A DNA stretch of 64,000 nt. Source: Streptomyces sp. SUK 48 (GTDB lineage Bacteria > Actinomycetota > Actinomycetes > Streptomycetales > Streptomycetaceae). Where the stretch lies: contig NZ_CP045740.1 of assembly GCF_009650765.1 (NCBI RefSeq), positions 620,001-684,000 of the forward strand. Reading direction: 5' to 3'. Each line of letters begins with the position of its first letter. Positions within the stretch are counted from its first letter, which is position 1. This document shows positions 29,911 to 40,397 of the stretch, in pieces. A program made the position numbers and the translations under genes. A model generated the notes under the pieces. It saw only the letters and a list, made by a program, of their open reading frames with translations, made no database searches and was not told the DNA's origin.

Positions 29911-30747
29911 TCACCGCCGCGGTTCGATCAGGATCTTCCCGTCCGGGCGCCCGGCGGCGGGAGCCCTGAGATGGTCGGCGAGCGCGCCGGGTCCGACGCG
30001 GTGCGCGACGGCCGTGCGCGGCCGGCCCCGGCGCGGCTGGCCGAAGACCGGGGCGAACAGCTCGGGCAGCCGTCACCGGCCGTCCCCATGGACGGTGGCA
30101 CGCAGCCGGGACAACTCCACGCGCGCTCCCCCGGCTTCGGTGAAGCGGTGCGCGGGCAGCGGCGTTCCCGAGAGCAGCCCGTAGTGGACGAACACGCCGT
30201 CGCCCGAGGTGAGCGCGCACACGTCGGCGCCCGACTCGCCGCCGACGCGGTCGTACGTCACGTCGGTCCCCCGGGGTCCGGTCAGCGCCCGCAGCCGCTC
30301 CCGCCACCCGGGCTCGTTCGTCCGGAGCACGGCCCGCCACCGGGACGGCTCGGCAACCGTCCGCCCCGGCGTTCCGCGCACCACCCCGACCGGCGCGACA
30401 CCGCGCTCGGTCAGGAGTTCCGCCAGGTGGCCGCCGATGGCCGACGTCGCGGCCCTGACCACCACGGCGCGCACGCCCGGCCGGCGGAACCGGTCGACCG
30501 TCGTCACGGCGGGCACGCCCGGCCCGGCGGCCTCGATCACACCGACGCCGTCGAACCCCGGGACCGGCGGGAACGAGGTCCGGGTCCCGTAGGCGCCCGA
30601 GACGGCGACCTCGTCGGAGAGGTGGACGGTCGACGCCGGCATGCGCACCACGACCTCGCCCGCGCCGGGCGCCTCGGAGCCGTCGACCTCGCGTACGGCA
30701 AGGACGTCGGCGAGGCGGCCGGGCGAGTCGACAACGGCGGCCGGCAT
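29911..30747 (-). pseudogene. MDR-family (quinone oxidoreductase-like) dehydrogenase, decayed
   Basis: The reading frame starts at ATG 30747 with GGGAGG 7 bases upstream and encodes an MDR N-terminus (MPAAVVDS, VPGFDGVGVIEAAGPGVPAV). It jumps directly to the Rossmann part (RAVVVRAATSAIGGHLAELL), so about 60-70 residues of the usual catalytic-to-cofactor linker are missing. A TGA at 30073-30075 then interrupts, but the same frame continues with a recognisable MDR C-terminus (LPELFAPVFGQ, PDGKILIEPRR) to a stop at 29911. An internal deletion plus a nonsense codon make a functional enzyme unlikely. A 223-residue truncated product could still be made. Confidence 0.75.
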
Positions 30748-30775
30748 CGACGGCCTCCCTTTCCTGCACATGTCA

Positions 30776-30808
30776 CATAGGTCCGGTCCAGAACGGTCCG
30801 GTCCTATG
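30776..30808. repeat. Imperfect inverted repeat at the coxE 3' end
   Basis: CATAGGTCCGGTCC, 5 bases, then GGTCCGGTCCTATG: 14-bp arms with two mismatched pairs. GGTCCGGTCC is also a direct repeat here. It overlaps the last codons of the coxE-like gene and lies about 30 bp before the decayed dehydrogenase start. It could be an operator for that gene or a terminator for the cox operon. Confidence 0.5.
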
Positions 30809-32036
30809 AGCGCCGAGAGCCGCCGCGTCCGCTCAGCCGGGCCACCTCCGGGGCCACCCGCAGCAGGTCGGCGAACGTGTCCGCCGGGAGGAGCAGGTCG
30901 ATGTACGGGAGCGCGGCGGTCATCGTCGTCGTACGGGGGGCGTAACCGGGCGCGCCCGCGCGGGGGTTGAGCCAGACGACCGTATGGGCGCGGCGGCGCA
31001 GCCGGGCCATGGCCGCGGCGAGGCGTTCGGGCGGGTCGCCGTCCCAGCCGTCGGAGGCGATCAGGACGACCGCGCCGCGCAGCGCGCCCCCGTGGTGGGA
31101 GGCGAGCAGGGTCTCCAGGCAGTGCGCGATCCTGGTGCCGCCGAACCGGTCCGCGACCCGCTGCGACGCCTCCTCGAACGCCGTCTCGGCCGAGCGGTGC
31201 GCGAGCACCCGGGTGAGCCGGGTCAGCGAGGTGGCGAAGGCGAACACCTCGGCCCGGGTGGTCAGCGCGAGCGCCCGCATCAGATGCAGATACGCCACCG
31301 CCTGCGCCTGCATCGACCGGCTCACGTCGCACAGCACCACCACCCGCCGGGGCCGGTCCAGGGGCCCGGTGCGCACCAGGCGCACGGGTTCCCAGCCGGT
31401 GCGCCGGGAGCGGGCCACCGTCTCCCGGATCGCCACCCGGGGGCCGCCCGGACGCCGCGCGTACCGGCGGGAGCGGCGCGTCGGCCACTGCCGCAGCCCC
31501 GTCTCCAGCCACTGCCCGAGCAGCGCCGCCTCCCGCTCGCCCAGCCGCTCGAACGGCGTGTCCACGGCAGCGGCCAGCCCGGTCGGCAGCCGCTGCGGCA
31601 CGGTCAGTACGTGCTCCTCGCCCGGCTCGGCCGCCCCCACCACCGGCGGCAGCGTCACCCACGGCAGCCCCGCGTCCTCCACCGGGTCGCCGGACGCGCC
31701 CGCGGGCAGCGGGGCGCGTACGTCGTCCCCGGCCGGCGGCACGGCGCCCCGGCCGGTGCGGCGGGCCTGCGGGTCCAGGGACAGCACGGCGTCCCCGAAC
31801 ACCGCGTCGAAGACCTCGTCGAAGGGGGCGAGGTACGGCTGGTCGCGGACCAGGGTGACCCGGGCCGTCCAGTACAGGGCGGACCGCGTCGCGGGCCATG
31901 CGGCGGCCAGCGCGCGCACGAAGTCCCGGGCCGCGGTCAGGCCCACGGGCACGCCTCGGCTCCGCAGCCGGTCGGCGAGCGCCACGGCGAACGCGGCCCG
32001 GTCGACGGCGGGCAGGAACGGCTCGGCCGGCGTCAT
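30804..32036 (-). CDS. coxE: CoxE-like VWA-domain protein
   Basis: 410 residues. The C-terminal half is a von Willebrand A domain with the MIDAS motif DVSRSM near 237-242 and downstream SDGWDGDPPERL. The N-terminal half is alpha-helical and arginine-rich, as in CoxE. CoxE works with the MoxR-type ATPase CoxD in maturing the Mo-Cu active site of CO dehydrogenase. Here it is the last gene of the cluster, 33 bp after coxG. Confidence 0.9.
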   Translation of the reverse strand: MTPAEPFLPAVDRAAFAVALADRLRSRGVPVGLTAARDFVRALAAAWPATRSALYWTARVTLVRDQPYLAPFDEVFDAVFGDAVLSLDPQARRTGRGAVPPAGDDVRAPLPAGASGDPVEDAGLPWVTLPPVVGAAEPGEEHVLTVPQRLPTGLAAAVDTPFERLGEREAALLGQWLETGLRQWPTRRSRRYARRPGGPRVAIRETVARSRRTGWEPVRLVRTGPLDRPRRVVVLCDVSRSMQAQAVAYLHLMRALALTTRAEVFAFATSLTRLTRVLAHRSAETAFEEASQRVADRFGGTRIAHCLETLLASHHGGALRGAVVLIASDGWDGDPPERLAAAMARLRRRAHTVVWLNPRAGAPGYAPRTTTMTAALPYIDLLLPADTFADLLRVAPEVARLSGRGGSRRS

Positions 32037-32069
32037 CGCACGCGCTCCGGTGTCACCGCCCCGCCGGGC

Positions 32070-32915
32070 TCAGTGCACCGCCCAGTAGATCACCACACCG
32101 ACGACGACCGCGCCGACGGCCACCGGCACGAGCCGCTTGTACACCGACTTCCCGGCGTACTGCATCAGGTCCAGGGGCTCGTTCTCCGCTACGGGCGGCC
32201 GCGGTCGGGTGGCCGTGCGGGGCGCGGCGGCGGACGCGGGCCGAGAGGGCGGTGAGGGCCGTACGGCGGGAGCGTCGGCGTCGGCCGGCCCGCCGGCGGT
32301 CCGCTCGGCGGCCGGACCCTCGGCAGCCGCCGGCTCGGCGTTGGTGGCGGACGAGGTCGCGGACGCGGCGGTCGGGGCCGTGGTCCCCGCAGAGCCCCCC
32401 GGTGCCTCCGGTGCCTCCGATGTCGCCGGTGTCTTCGCTGTCTCCGGTGCCCCCGCTGCCGTCGGTTCCGGCTTGTGCAGCAGTTGCTCCTCCACGTTCG
32501 CCACGAACTGCGCGAACAGCTTCTCGGAGATCTCTTTGATCATGCCGCTGCCGAACTGGGCCAGTTTCCCGCTGATGTTGAGGTCGGTGCTGACGCTCAC
32601 GGCGGTGCCCGTGCCGTCGGGCCGCAGCCGGGCGTGCACGGTCGCGGAGGCGTTGCCCTGGCCCCGGGTGTCCTTGCCGGCGGCGCTGATGACCGCGCTG
32701 TGGCTCGCCTCGTCCTGTTCGGTGAAGCGGGCGGTGCCCTGGAACTGGCTGATCACCGGCCCCACTTTGACCTTCACCTTCCCACGGTAGACATCGCCGT
32801 CGACCCCGGTGAGCTGGGCGCCGGGCATGCAGGGGGCGAGGCTCTCCAGATCGGTGAGCGCCTGCCAGGCCCGCTCCAGGGGCGCGTCCACCCGGAACTC
32901 GTTGTCGATCTTCAT
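32070..32915 (-). CDS. coxG: CoxG-like SRPBCC protein with C-terminal membrane anchor
   Basis: 281 residues. Residues 1 to about 150 form the SRPBCC/CoxG fold (MKIDNEFRVDAPLERAWQAL, APCMPGAQL, YRGKVKVKVGPV). A long Ala/Pro/Thr-rich linker follows (about 155-245), then KRLVPVAVGAVVVGVVIYWA, a single membrane helix at the extreme C-terminus. CoxG is thought to recruit CO dehydrogenase to the cytoplasmic membrane, so the tail anchor fits. It begins 3 bp after coxD. Confidence 0.92.
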   Translation of the reverse strand: MKIDNEFRVDAPLERAWQALTDLESLAPCMPGAQLTGVDGDVYRGKVKVKVGPVISQFQGTARFTEQDEASHSAVISAAGKDTRGQGNASATVHARLRPDGTGTAVSVSTDLNISGKLAQFGSGMIKEISEKLFAQFVANVEEQLLHKPEPTAAGAPETAKTPATSEAPEAPGGSAGTTAPTAASATSSATNAEPAAAEGPAAERTAGGPADADAPAVRPSPPSRPASAAAPRTATRPRPPVAENEPLDLMQYAGKSVYKRLVPVAVGAVVVGVVIYWAVH

Positions 32916-32918
32916 GGC

Positions 32919-33812
32919 TTACGGTCTCCTCGCTTCTTCGGGGTAGCCGAGCTCGCCGAGCGCCCCGGTGATGGCGGTGCGGTCGTCGGGGCTCTTGGCG
33001 ACCGCGCTGAGGGTGCTGATCACATCGCGGCGGGCCAGCCGGGACACGCGCAGCGCGGCGAGCGCGGAGACCCAGTCGATCGTCTCCGCCATGCCCGGCG
33101 CCTTGTCCAGGTCCAGTGCGCGGACCCGGCCGATGAACGCGGTGGCGGACGCGATCAGCGGTTCGTTCGCGGCGGGCACCGAGCGGCGCAGGATCTCCGC
33201 CGCGCGCTCGGGGCCGGGATAGTCGATCCAGTGGTAGAGGCAGCGGCGGCGCAGCGCGTCGTGCAGTTCGCGGCTGCGGTTGGAGGTGAGGACCACCACC
33301 GGGGGCCGGGCGGCGGCGAAGGTGCCCAGCTCCGGGATGGTGATGCTCCACTCACCCAGGAACTCGAAGAGCAGCGCCTCGAATTCGTCGTCCGCGCGGT
33401 CGATCTCGTCGATCAGGAGTACGGGCGGCAGCGGTCCCTGTTCGCGTACGGCGCGCAGCAGCGGCCGGTCCAGCAGGAACTCCTCGGTGAACAGGTCGGC
33501 GTCGGCCAGGCGCTCCCCGCGTGCCTCGGTGAGCCGTACGGCGAGCAGCTGGCGCTGGTAGTTCCACTCGTACAGCGCCTCGCCGGCCGTCAGCCCCTCG
33601 TAGCACTGGAGGCGGATCAGCGGGGTGGCGAGGGCCTCGGCGAGCGACTTGGCCGCGCTGGTCTTGCCGACGCCCGGCTCGCCCTCCAGGAGCAGCGGGC
33701 GGTCGAGGACGGTGGCGAGGTAGAGGGCGGTGGCGGTGCCCTCGTCCACGAGGTGGCCGACCTCGGCGAGGCGGCGCCGTACGTCCTCGGCGTCAGGGAA
33801 GAGTCCGCTCAC
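32919..33812 (-). CDS. coxD: MoxR-type AAA+ ATPase (CoxD-like)
   Basis: 297 residues. Walker A is GEPGVGKTSAAKSL (about 43-56) and Walker B is VLLIDEIDRADDEF; TSNRSRELHDALRRRC gives sensor 1 and the arginine finger. In characterised carboxidotrophs the CoxD chaperone helps assemble the [CuSMoO2] cluster on CoxL. The GTG start at 33812 lies 3 bp after the upstream gene's stop, indicating one transcript. Confidence 0.92.
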   Translation of the reverse strand: MSGLFPDAEDVRRRLAEVGHLVDEGTATALYLATVLDRPLLLEGEPGVGKTSAAKSLAEALATPLIRLQCYEGLTAGEALYEWNYQRQLLAVRLTEARGERLADADLFTEEFLLDRPLLRAVREQGPLPPVLLIDEIDRADDEFEALLFEFLGEWSITIPELGTFAAARPPVVVLTSNRSRELHDALRRRCLYHWIDYPGPERAAEILRRSVPAANEPLIASATAFIGRVRALDLDKAPGMAETIDWVSALAALRVSRLARRDVISTLSAVAKSPDDRTAITGALGELGYPEEARRP

Positions 33813-33815
33813 GCC

Positions 33816-34748
33816 TCAGCTCACCAGCCCCGCCGCGTAGCGGTCCCGGCAGCCGGTGCCGCAGAACCAGAACTCCTTCTCCCCGGCGGTGAGATGCGGA
33901 GCGCCGGCGGTGACGGTGACCGTCATCCCGCACACCGGGTCGACGACCTGGGCCGGCTGTTCGGGCAGGGCCGTCGGCGGTGGCGCGTCGCGCGCGCGTA
34001 CGGACTCCACCACCTCCGCCAGGATGGACAGCGCCACCTCGGGTGCCGTGCGGGCGCCGATGTCGAGACCGGCCGGGGTGTGCACGCGGGCCCGCTCCGC
34101 CTCACCGAGGCCGAGTTCGTCCAGCAGGGCGGCGCCCCGGCGGCGGCTGGCGACCAGCGCGATGTGCGGGACGTCCGCGTCCAGGGCGGCGCGCAGCGCC
34201 TCGGCGTCGCCCCGGCCCTGCCCGGCCACGATCACCGCTCCGGTGTACTCGGCGGGCGGCCCGTCGGGCAAAGAGCGCGCGGTGGCGTAGCCGAGGACGT
34301 CGGCGAGGGCGATGAACGCCTCCGCGATCGGGGTGGTGCCGACGACCTCGATCAGCGGCGGCGGCAGCACCGGCTCCAGGAAGATCTCCAGCGCCCCGCC
34401 GGACAGACAGGGGTTGACGACCACCTTGGCGCCCGGGGTGTCCGGGAAGGCCACCTCGCCCGCGGGCAGCACCCGCAGCAGCAGCGGTCCGCCGCCGTTG
34501 AGGGCGCCGAGCGCCGCCGTGCGCACCGAGCCCTCGGCGCACATCCCGCCGACGAATCCGTCGATCGTGCCGTCGCCGTACACGATCGCCTCGTCGCCCG
34601 GGTGCGCGGACGCGGGCGCCTGAGCGCGCACCACGCGGGCGTGCACGAACGGCACGCGCCGCTGGGCCAGTTCGAGCGCTCGCGCGCTCACCGTCTTGGG
34701 CACCCCGGTCACCTCCTCGACTCCGTCACCGTCTCCTGTGCGCGCCAT
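33816..34748 (-). CDS. XdhC/CoxI-family protein fused to a C-terminal YHS domain
   Basis: 310 residues. The N-terminal XdhC_CoxI segment (ALELAQRRVPFVHARVVRAQ, DGFVGGMCAEGSVRTAAL) and the following Rossmann-like XdhC_C part (IEVVGTTPIAEAFIALADVLGY, TPAGLDIGARTAPEVALSILAEVV) match molybdenum-cofactor maturation factors. After about residue 265 come VVDPVCGMTV and FWFCGTGCRDRYA, a YHS domain with three cysteines that probably binds a metal. XdhC proteins bind and sulfurylate Moco for the large subunit. The added YHS domain suggests metal, perhaps copper, handling for the Mo-Cu centre. This is inference. It sits 4 bp after coxL. Confidence 0.9.
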   Translation of the reverse strand: MARTGDGDGVEEVTGVPKTVSARALELAQRRVPFVHARVVRAQAPASAHPGDEAIVYGDGTIDGFVGGMCAEGSVRTAALGALNGGGPLLLRVLPAGEVAFPDTPGAKVVVNPCLSGGALEIFLEPVLPPPLIEVVGTTPIAEAFIALADVLGYATARSLPDGPPAEYTGAVIVAGQGRGDAEALRAALDADVPHIALVASRRRGAALLDELGLGEAERARVHTPAGLDIGARTAPEVALSILAEVVESVRARDAPPPTALPEQPAQVVDPVCGMTVTVTAGAPHLTAGEKEFWFCGTGCRDRYAAGLVS

Positions 34749-34752
34749 CGGC

Positions 34753-37145
<2,393 letters not shown>

Positions 37146-37149
<4 letters not shown>

Positions 37150-37724
37150 GAGGCGCTCCCCGAGGCCGACGCGACGGACTGCTCGACGGGCTGTCCGACG
37201 GGCTGTTCACGGGGGTCGGCCGGTACGGCGGTCCGCTCGGGCTCCTCGGCGGTGGTGCGGGTGCCGGCCTGTTCGGCGGCGGCCCAGCGGATCGAGCGGA
37301 CGATGGTGGCGTAGCCGGTGCAGCGGCAGATCTGGCCGGAGATGGCCTCGCGGATCTCCTCGTCGGAGGGGTCCGGGTGCCGGTCGAGCAGGGCGCGGGC
37401 GGTCATCATCATGCCGGGCGTGCAGAAGCCGCACTGGAGCCCGTGGCATTCCATGAACCCGCGCTGGATCGGGTCGAGTTCGCCGTTCTGCTCCAGGCCC
37501 TCGACGGTGCGTACCTCGTGGCCGCCCGCCATCGCGGCCAGGACCGTACAGGACTTGACGGGTTCGTCGTCCAGCCAGACCACGCAGGTGCCGCAGTTGC
37601 TGGTGTCGCAGCCCCAGTGGGTGCCGGTCAGCTGGAGGTGGTCGCGCAGGAAGTGCACCAGCAGCAGCCGGCCCTCGATCTCCCGGGTGACCTCTTCGCC
37701 GTTGACGGTCATGGTGACCTGCAC
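37146..37724 (-). CDS. coxS: Carbon monoxide dehydrogenase small (2Fe-2S) subunit
   Basis: 192 residues. The plant-type 2Fe-2S site is GCDTSNCGTC plus a fourth cysteine in EPVKSC; the second cluster site is CGFCTPGMMM and CRCTGY. The C-terminal 40 residues or so are a low-complexity Glu/Pro/Val/Ser tail beyond the usual family end. The GTG at 37724 has AGGAGG 7 bases upstream; the adjacent GTG at 37730 would overlap the coxM stop but is too close to that site. Confidence 0.95.
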
Positions 37725-37726
37725 GA

Positions 37727-38608
37727 TCACACCTCCTGTCCGTTGATCCGGGCCGCGGCCCGGCGCAGTACGCGCATCGTCAGCTCGCGGGCCAGATGCC
37801 GCTTGTACTCGGCGCCGCCGCGCCGGTCGGTGACCGGGGAGCAGGACTCGGCCGCGAGATCGCCGGCCCGCGCCCACAGCTCCTCGGCGGCCGGCCGGCC
37901 GCGCAGGGCGTCGGCGATCCCGGGGATGCCGGCGGTGTTCGGCCCGACGGCGGCGAGGCCGACCCGGGCGTCCGCGATCAGCCCGGACCCGTCCAGCCAG
38001 AGCGCCGCGCCCGCCGAGACGACCGCCCAGTCCCCGGCGCGCCGCTCGACCTTCTCGTAGGCGCTGGAGCCGCGCGGGCGGACCGGGAAGCGGACCTCGG
38101 TGAGGATCTCGGCGTCGCCGACGGCGGTCTCGTACGGGCCCTGGTGGAAGTCCTCCATGGAGACCACGCGCTCGCCGTCCATGCCGCGGATGACGCAGGA
38201 CGCGTCCAGCGTGGTGCACACCGCCGACAGGTCCTCCGAGGGGTCCGCCTGGCACAGGGAGCCGCCCAGGGTGCCCCGGTTGCGCACGACCGGGTCGGCG
38301 ATCACCCGTTCGGCGTCGCGGAAGATCGGGAAGGCGGCGGCGAGTTCGTCGGACTCCAGCAGTTCGCGGTGCCGGGTCATCGCGCCGATGCGGATCAGAC
38401 CGGGCTCGGCGCGGATGTAGCCCAGCTCGTCGTGCAGCTCATTGATATCGATCAAATACTCGAAATTGGCCAGCCTGAGTTTCATCATCGGGATGAGGCT
38501 GTGCCCGCCGGCCACCAGCCGGGCGGTGTCGCCGAGCCGGTCCAGGAGCGTGACCGCCTCGTCCACCGTGCCCACCCGCTGGTACTCGAACGGAGCGGGA
38601 ACCTGCAT
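37727..38608 (-). CDS. coxM: Carbon monoxide dehydrogenase medium (FAD) subunit
   Basis: 293 residues. The FAD-binding motifs AGGHSLIPMMKLRLA and RGTLGGSLCQADPSED are those of CoxM and the xanthine oxidase FAD subunits. It transfers electrons from the iron-sulfur clusters of CoxS to the quinone pool. The ATG at 38608 has AGGGGAG 6 bases upstream. As first gene it faces a 344-bp divergent promoter region shared with a second XdhC gene. Confidence 0.95.
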   Translation of the reverse strand: MQVPAPFEYQRVGTVDEAVTLLDRLGDTARLVAGGHSLIPMMKLRLANFEYLIDINELHDELGYIRAEPGLIRIGAMTRHRELLESDELAAAFPIFRDAERVIADPVVRNRGTLGGSLCQADPSEDLSAVCTTLDASCVIRGMDGERVVSMEDFHQGPYETAVGDAEILTEVRFPVRPRGSSAYEKVERRAGDWAVVSAGAALWLDGSGLIADARVGLAAVGPNTAGIPGIADALRGRPAAEELWARAGDLAAESCSPVTDRRGGAEYKRHLARELTMRVLRRAAARINGQEV

Positions 38609-38705
38609 GCCGCACTCCCCTGTCTCGCCCGGCGGGCAGCCGGGCGCGTCGGGCGCCGTTGTCCAAAGATCATTGCGCCTCCGTCCGCGCGGGGTGTCAA
38701 TCGCT

Positions 38706-38768
38706 GCTTAAGCCTTTGCTTAACTTGCTCGGCAGGGAGGGCGCGGTCACTTAAGCGAAGACTTAAGC
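38706..38768. promoter_or_regulatory. Four TTAAG-type repeats in the coxM-xdhC divergent promoter
   Basis: GCTTAAGC at 38706-38713, GCTTAAC at 38718-38724, ACTTAAGC at 38749-38756 and ACTTAAGC at 38761-38768. Members of each pair are spaced exactly 12 bp apart, and the pairs are 43 bp apart. In such G+C-rich DNA the clustering of TTAA is striking. It is probably a binding region for the regulator of the cox genes; the regulator is not identifiable. The rest of the 344-bp gap shows only the promoter elements noted separately. Confidence 0.65.
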
Positions 38769-38773
38769 TGCCG

Positions 38774-38803
38774 TTGACATGCGACGGACGGCCTTCGCAT
38801 GAT
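38774..38803 (+). promoter_or_regulatory. Possible promoter for the divergent xdhC gene
   Basis: TTGACA at 38774-38779 is a perfect -35 hexamer. CATGAT at 38798-38803, 18 bases on, is a weak -10. It lies directly beside the last TTAAG repeat, so a regulator bound there could block or assist it. Confidence 0.4.
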
Positions 38804-38952
38804 CCGGACGCCGGGCGGGTGAATCCGCTGCCGCGGGCGTTCGGCCCAGGGCCCGGACGCCGAGGCCCGGCCCGTCGTACGGCCTGCGCGGCGGCCCGGA
38901 CGGGTATGCGGTGGGTGTGGCGGTGGCGGTCGCCGCCGAAGGAGGCACACGG

Positions 38953-40077
38953 ATGCGGGACATCGCGGAGGGCCTCTCCTCCTGGAGCGCGTCGGGCAAG
39001 CGATTCGCGGTGGCGACGGTCGTACGGACCTGGAAGTCGGCGCCGCGCCAGGCGGGCTCGTCGCTGGCGGTCGCCGAGGACGGCGAGGTGATCGGGAGCG
39101 TCTCGGGCGGCTGCGTGGAGGGCGCGGTGTACGAGCTGGCGCGCGAGGTCCTGGAGAGCGGCGAGCCCGCGCTCGTGACCTACGGCGTCAGCGACGATGA
39201 CGCCCTTGCGGTGGGTCTGACCTGCGGCGGGATCATCGAGATCCTGGTCCGTCCGGCGGGCGCGGGGCGCTTTCCGGGGCTGCCGGAGGTGCTGGCGGCG
39301 ATGGGCGCGGGGCGGCCGGTGGCGGTGGTGTCACCGCTGCCGGACGAGGGCGGCGGCGCGGAGCCGGATCCCACGGCCGCGCCCGCCGGTCAGCTGATCG
39401 TCACGCCCTCCGGTGCGCGGGGGACGCTCGGCGACGCCCGTCTCGACGCCGCCGTGGTGGAGCGGGCGCAGGGGCTGCTGGCGCAGGGCGGTACCGGGGT
39501 GGTGCGGGTCGGGCGCGCGGGCGAGGAGCGGCGCGACGACGTCGCCGTGTTCGTGGAGTCCTTCGCGCCGCCGCCGCGGATGCTGGTGTTCGGCGCCATC
39601 GACTTCGCGTCCGCGGTGGCCCGGATCGGCAAGTTCCTCGGCTATCACGTCACCGTGTGCGACGCCCGCCCGGTGTTCGCCACCCGCCGCCGCTTCCCGG
39701 ACGCGGACGAGCTGGTGGTGGACTGGCCGCACCGGTATCTGGAGTCGACCGAGGTGGACGAGAACACGGTGATCTGCGTCCTCACCCACGACCCGAAGTT
39801 CGATGTGCCGCTGCTCCAGCGGGCGCTGCGCACGCCCGCCCGCTACATCGGCGCGATGGGCAGCCGCCGTACCCACGAGGACCGGCTGCGGCGGCTGCGC
39901 GAGGAGGGCATGAGCGAGGCGGAGCTGTCCCGGCTGTCCGCACCGATCGGGCTCGACCTGGGCGCCCGTACCCCGGAGGAGACGGCGGTGGCCATCATGG
40001 CGGAGGTCATCGCCCTGCGGTGGGGCGGCACGGGACGGCGGCTGGTGGAGACGACCCCGCTTCCGATCCACCGCTGA
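38953..40077 (+). CDS. xdhC: XdhC-family molybdenum-cofactor maturation protein
   Basis: 374 residues with the full two-part XdhC layout. The N-terminal XdhC_CoxI domain reads RFAVATVVRTWKSAPRQAGSSLAV and SVSGGCVEGAVYELA. The C-terminal Rossmann domain reads MLVFGAIDFASAVARIGKFLGY, YIGAMGSRRTHEDR and IGLDLGARTPEETAVAIMAE. The ATG at 38953 has GGAGG 7 bases upstream; it is divergent from coxM. Together with the XdhC-YHS fusion the cluster holds two XdhC-type proteins, which could divide Moco sulfuration and delivery. It might also be called CoxI-like. Confidence 0.93.
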   Translation: MRDIAEGLSSWSASGKRFAVATVVRTWKSAPRQAGSSLAVAEDGEVIGSVSGGCVEGAVYELAREVLESGEPALVTYGVSDDDALAVGLTCGGIIEILVRPAGAGRFPGLPEVLAAMGAGRPVAVVSPLPDEGGGAEPDPTAAPAGQLIVTPSGARGTLGDARLDAAVVERAQGLLAQGGTGVVRVGRAGEERRDDVAVFVESFAPPPRMLVFGAIDFASAVARIGKFLGYHVTVCDARPVFATRRRFPDADELVVDWPHRYLESTEVDENTVICVLTHDPKFDVPLLQRALRTPARYIGAMGSRRTHEDRLRRLREEGMSEAELSRLSAPIGLDLGARTPEETAVAIMAEVIALRWGGTGRRLVETTPLPIHR

Positions 40078-40123
40078 CAGCCGGCCGCGCCCGCCGGAAC
40101 TCGGAGGCCGGCAACTCGACGCA

Positions 40124-40219
40124 GCCGGAGAAGAGCATCTCGTCACGGCCCAGGCCCGCGAAGAGGCGCGAGACGCGGCGGGCGACGTCCGCAGCCATCG
40201 GACCGACGCGGGCGAACAC
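40124..40219 (-). pseudogene. Duplicated fragment of the dxs 3' end
   Basis: The minus-strand translation contains VFARVGPMAADVARRVS followed by LFAGLGRDEMLFSG, identical at 23 of 32 positions to the last 32 residues of the intact Dxs encoded 277 bp away. The DNA is also clearly similar, including conserved runs around CGAGACGCGGCGGGCGA. No upstream dxs sequence remains and the frame runs past the normal stop. It is best read as a remnant of a second dxs copy. The remainder of the 320-bp gap (40078-40397) holds nothing else recognisable. Confidence 0.7.
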
Positions 40220-40397
40220 CCGGACACATCCGGCCCCGGCCCCATCCACCTCCATCCGCGCCCAGATCCAGCCTCACCGCGCCCCCGGCGACGGACCCAC
40301 CCCGCCTCGCCCCGACCCCCCGGCGCAGCCCCTGTCCGGCGACGGCCTCCGTACCCCGCGCCCCGGGCCCGAAGGCCCGGGGGCGGGAACCTCGGGG

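Noticed and set aside
30073..30075. TGA in the dehydrogenase read as a selenocysteine codon
   Set aside because: The position is not a known selenocysteine site in this family, the protein also lacks an internal block of residues, and no selenocysteine machinery is in view.
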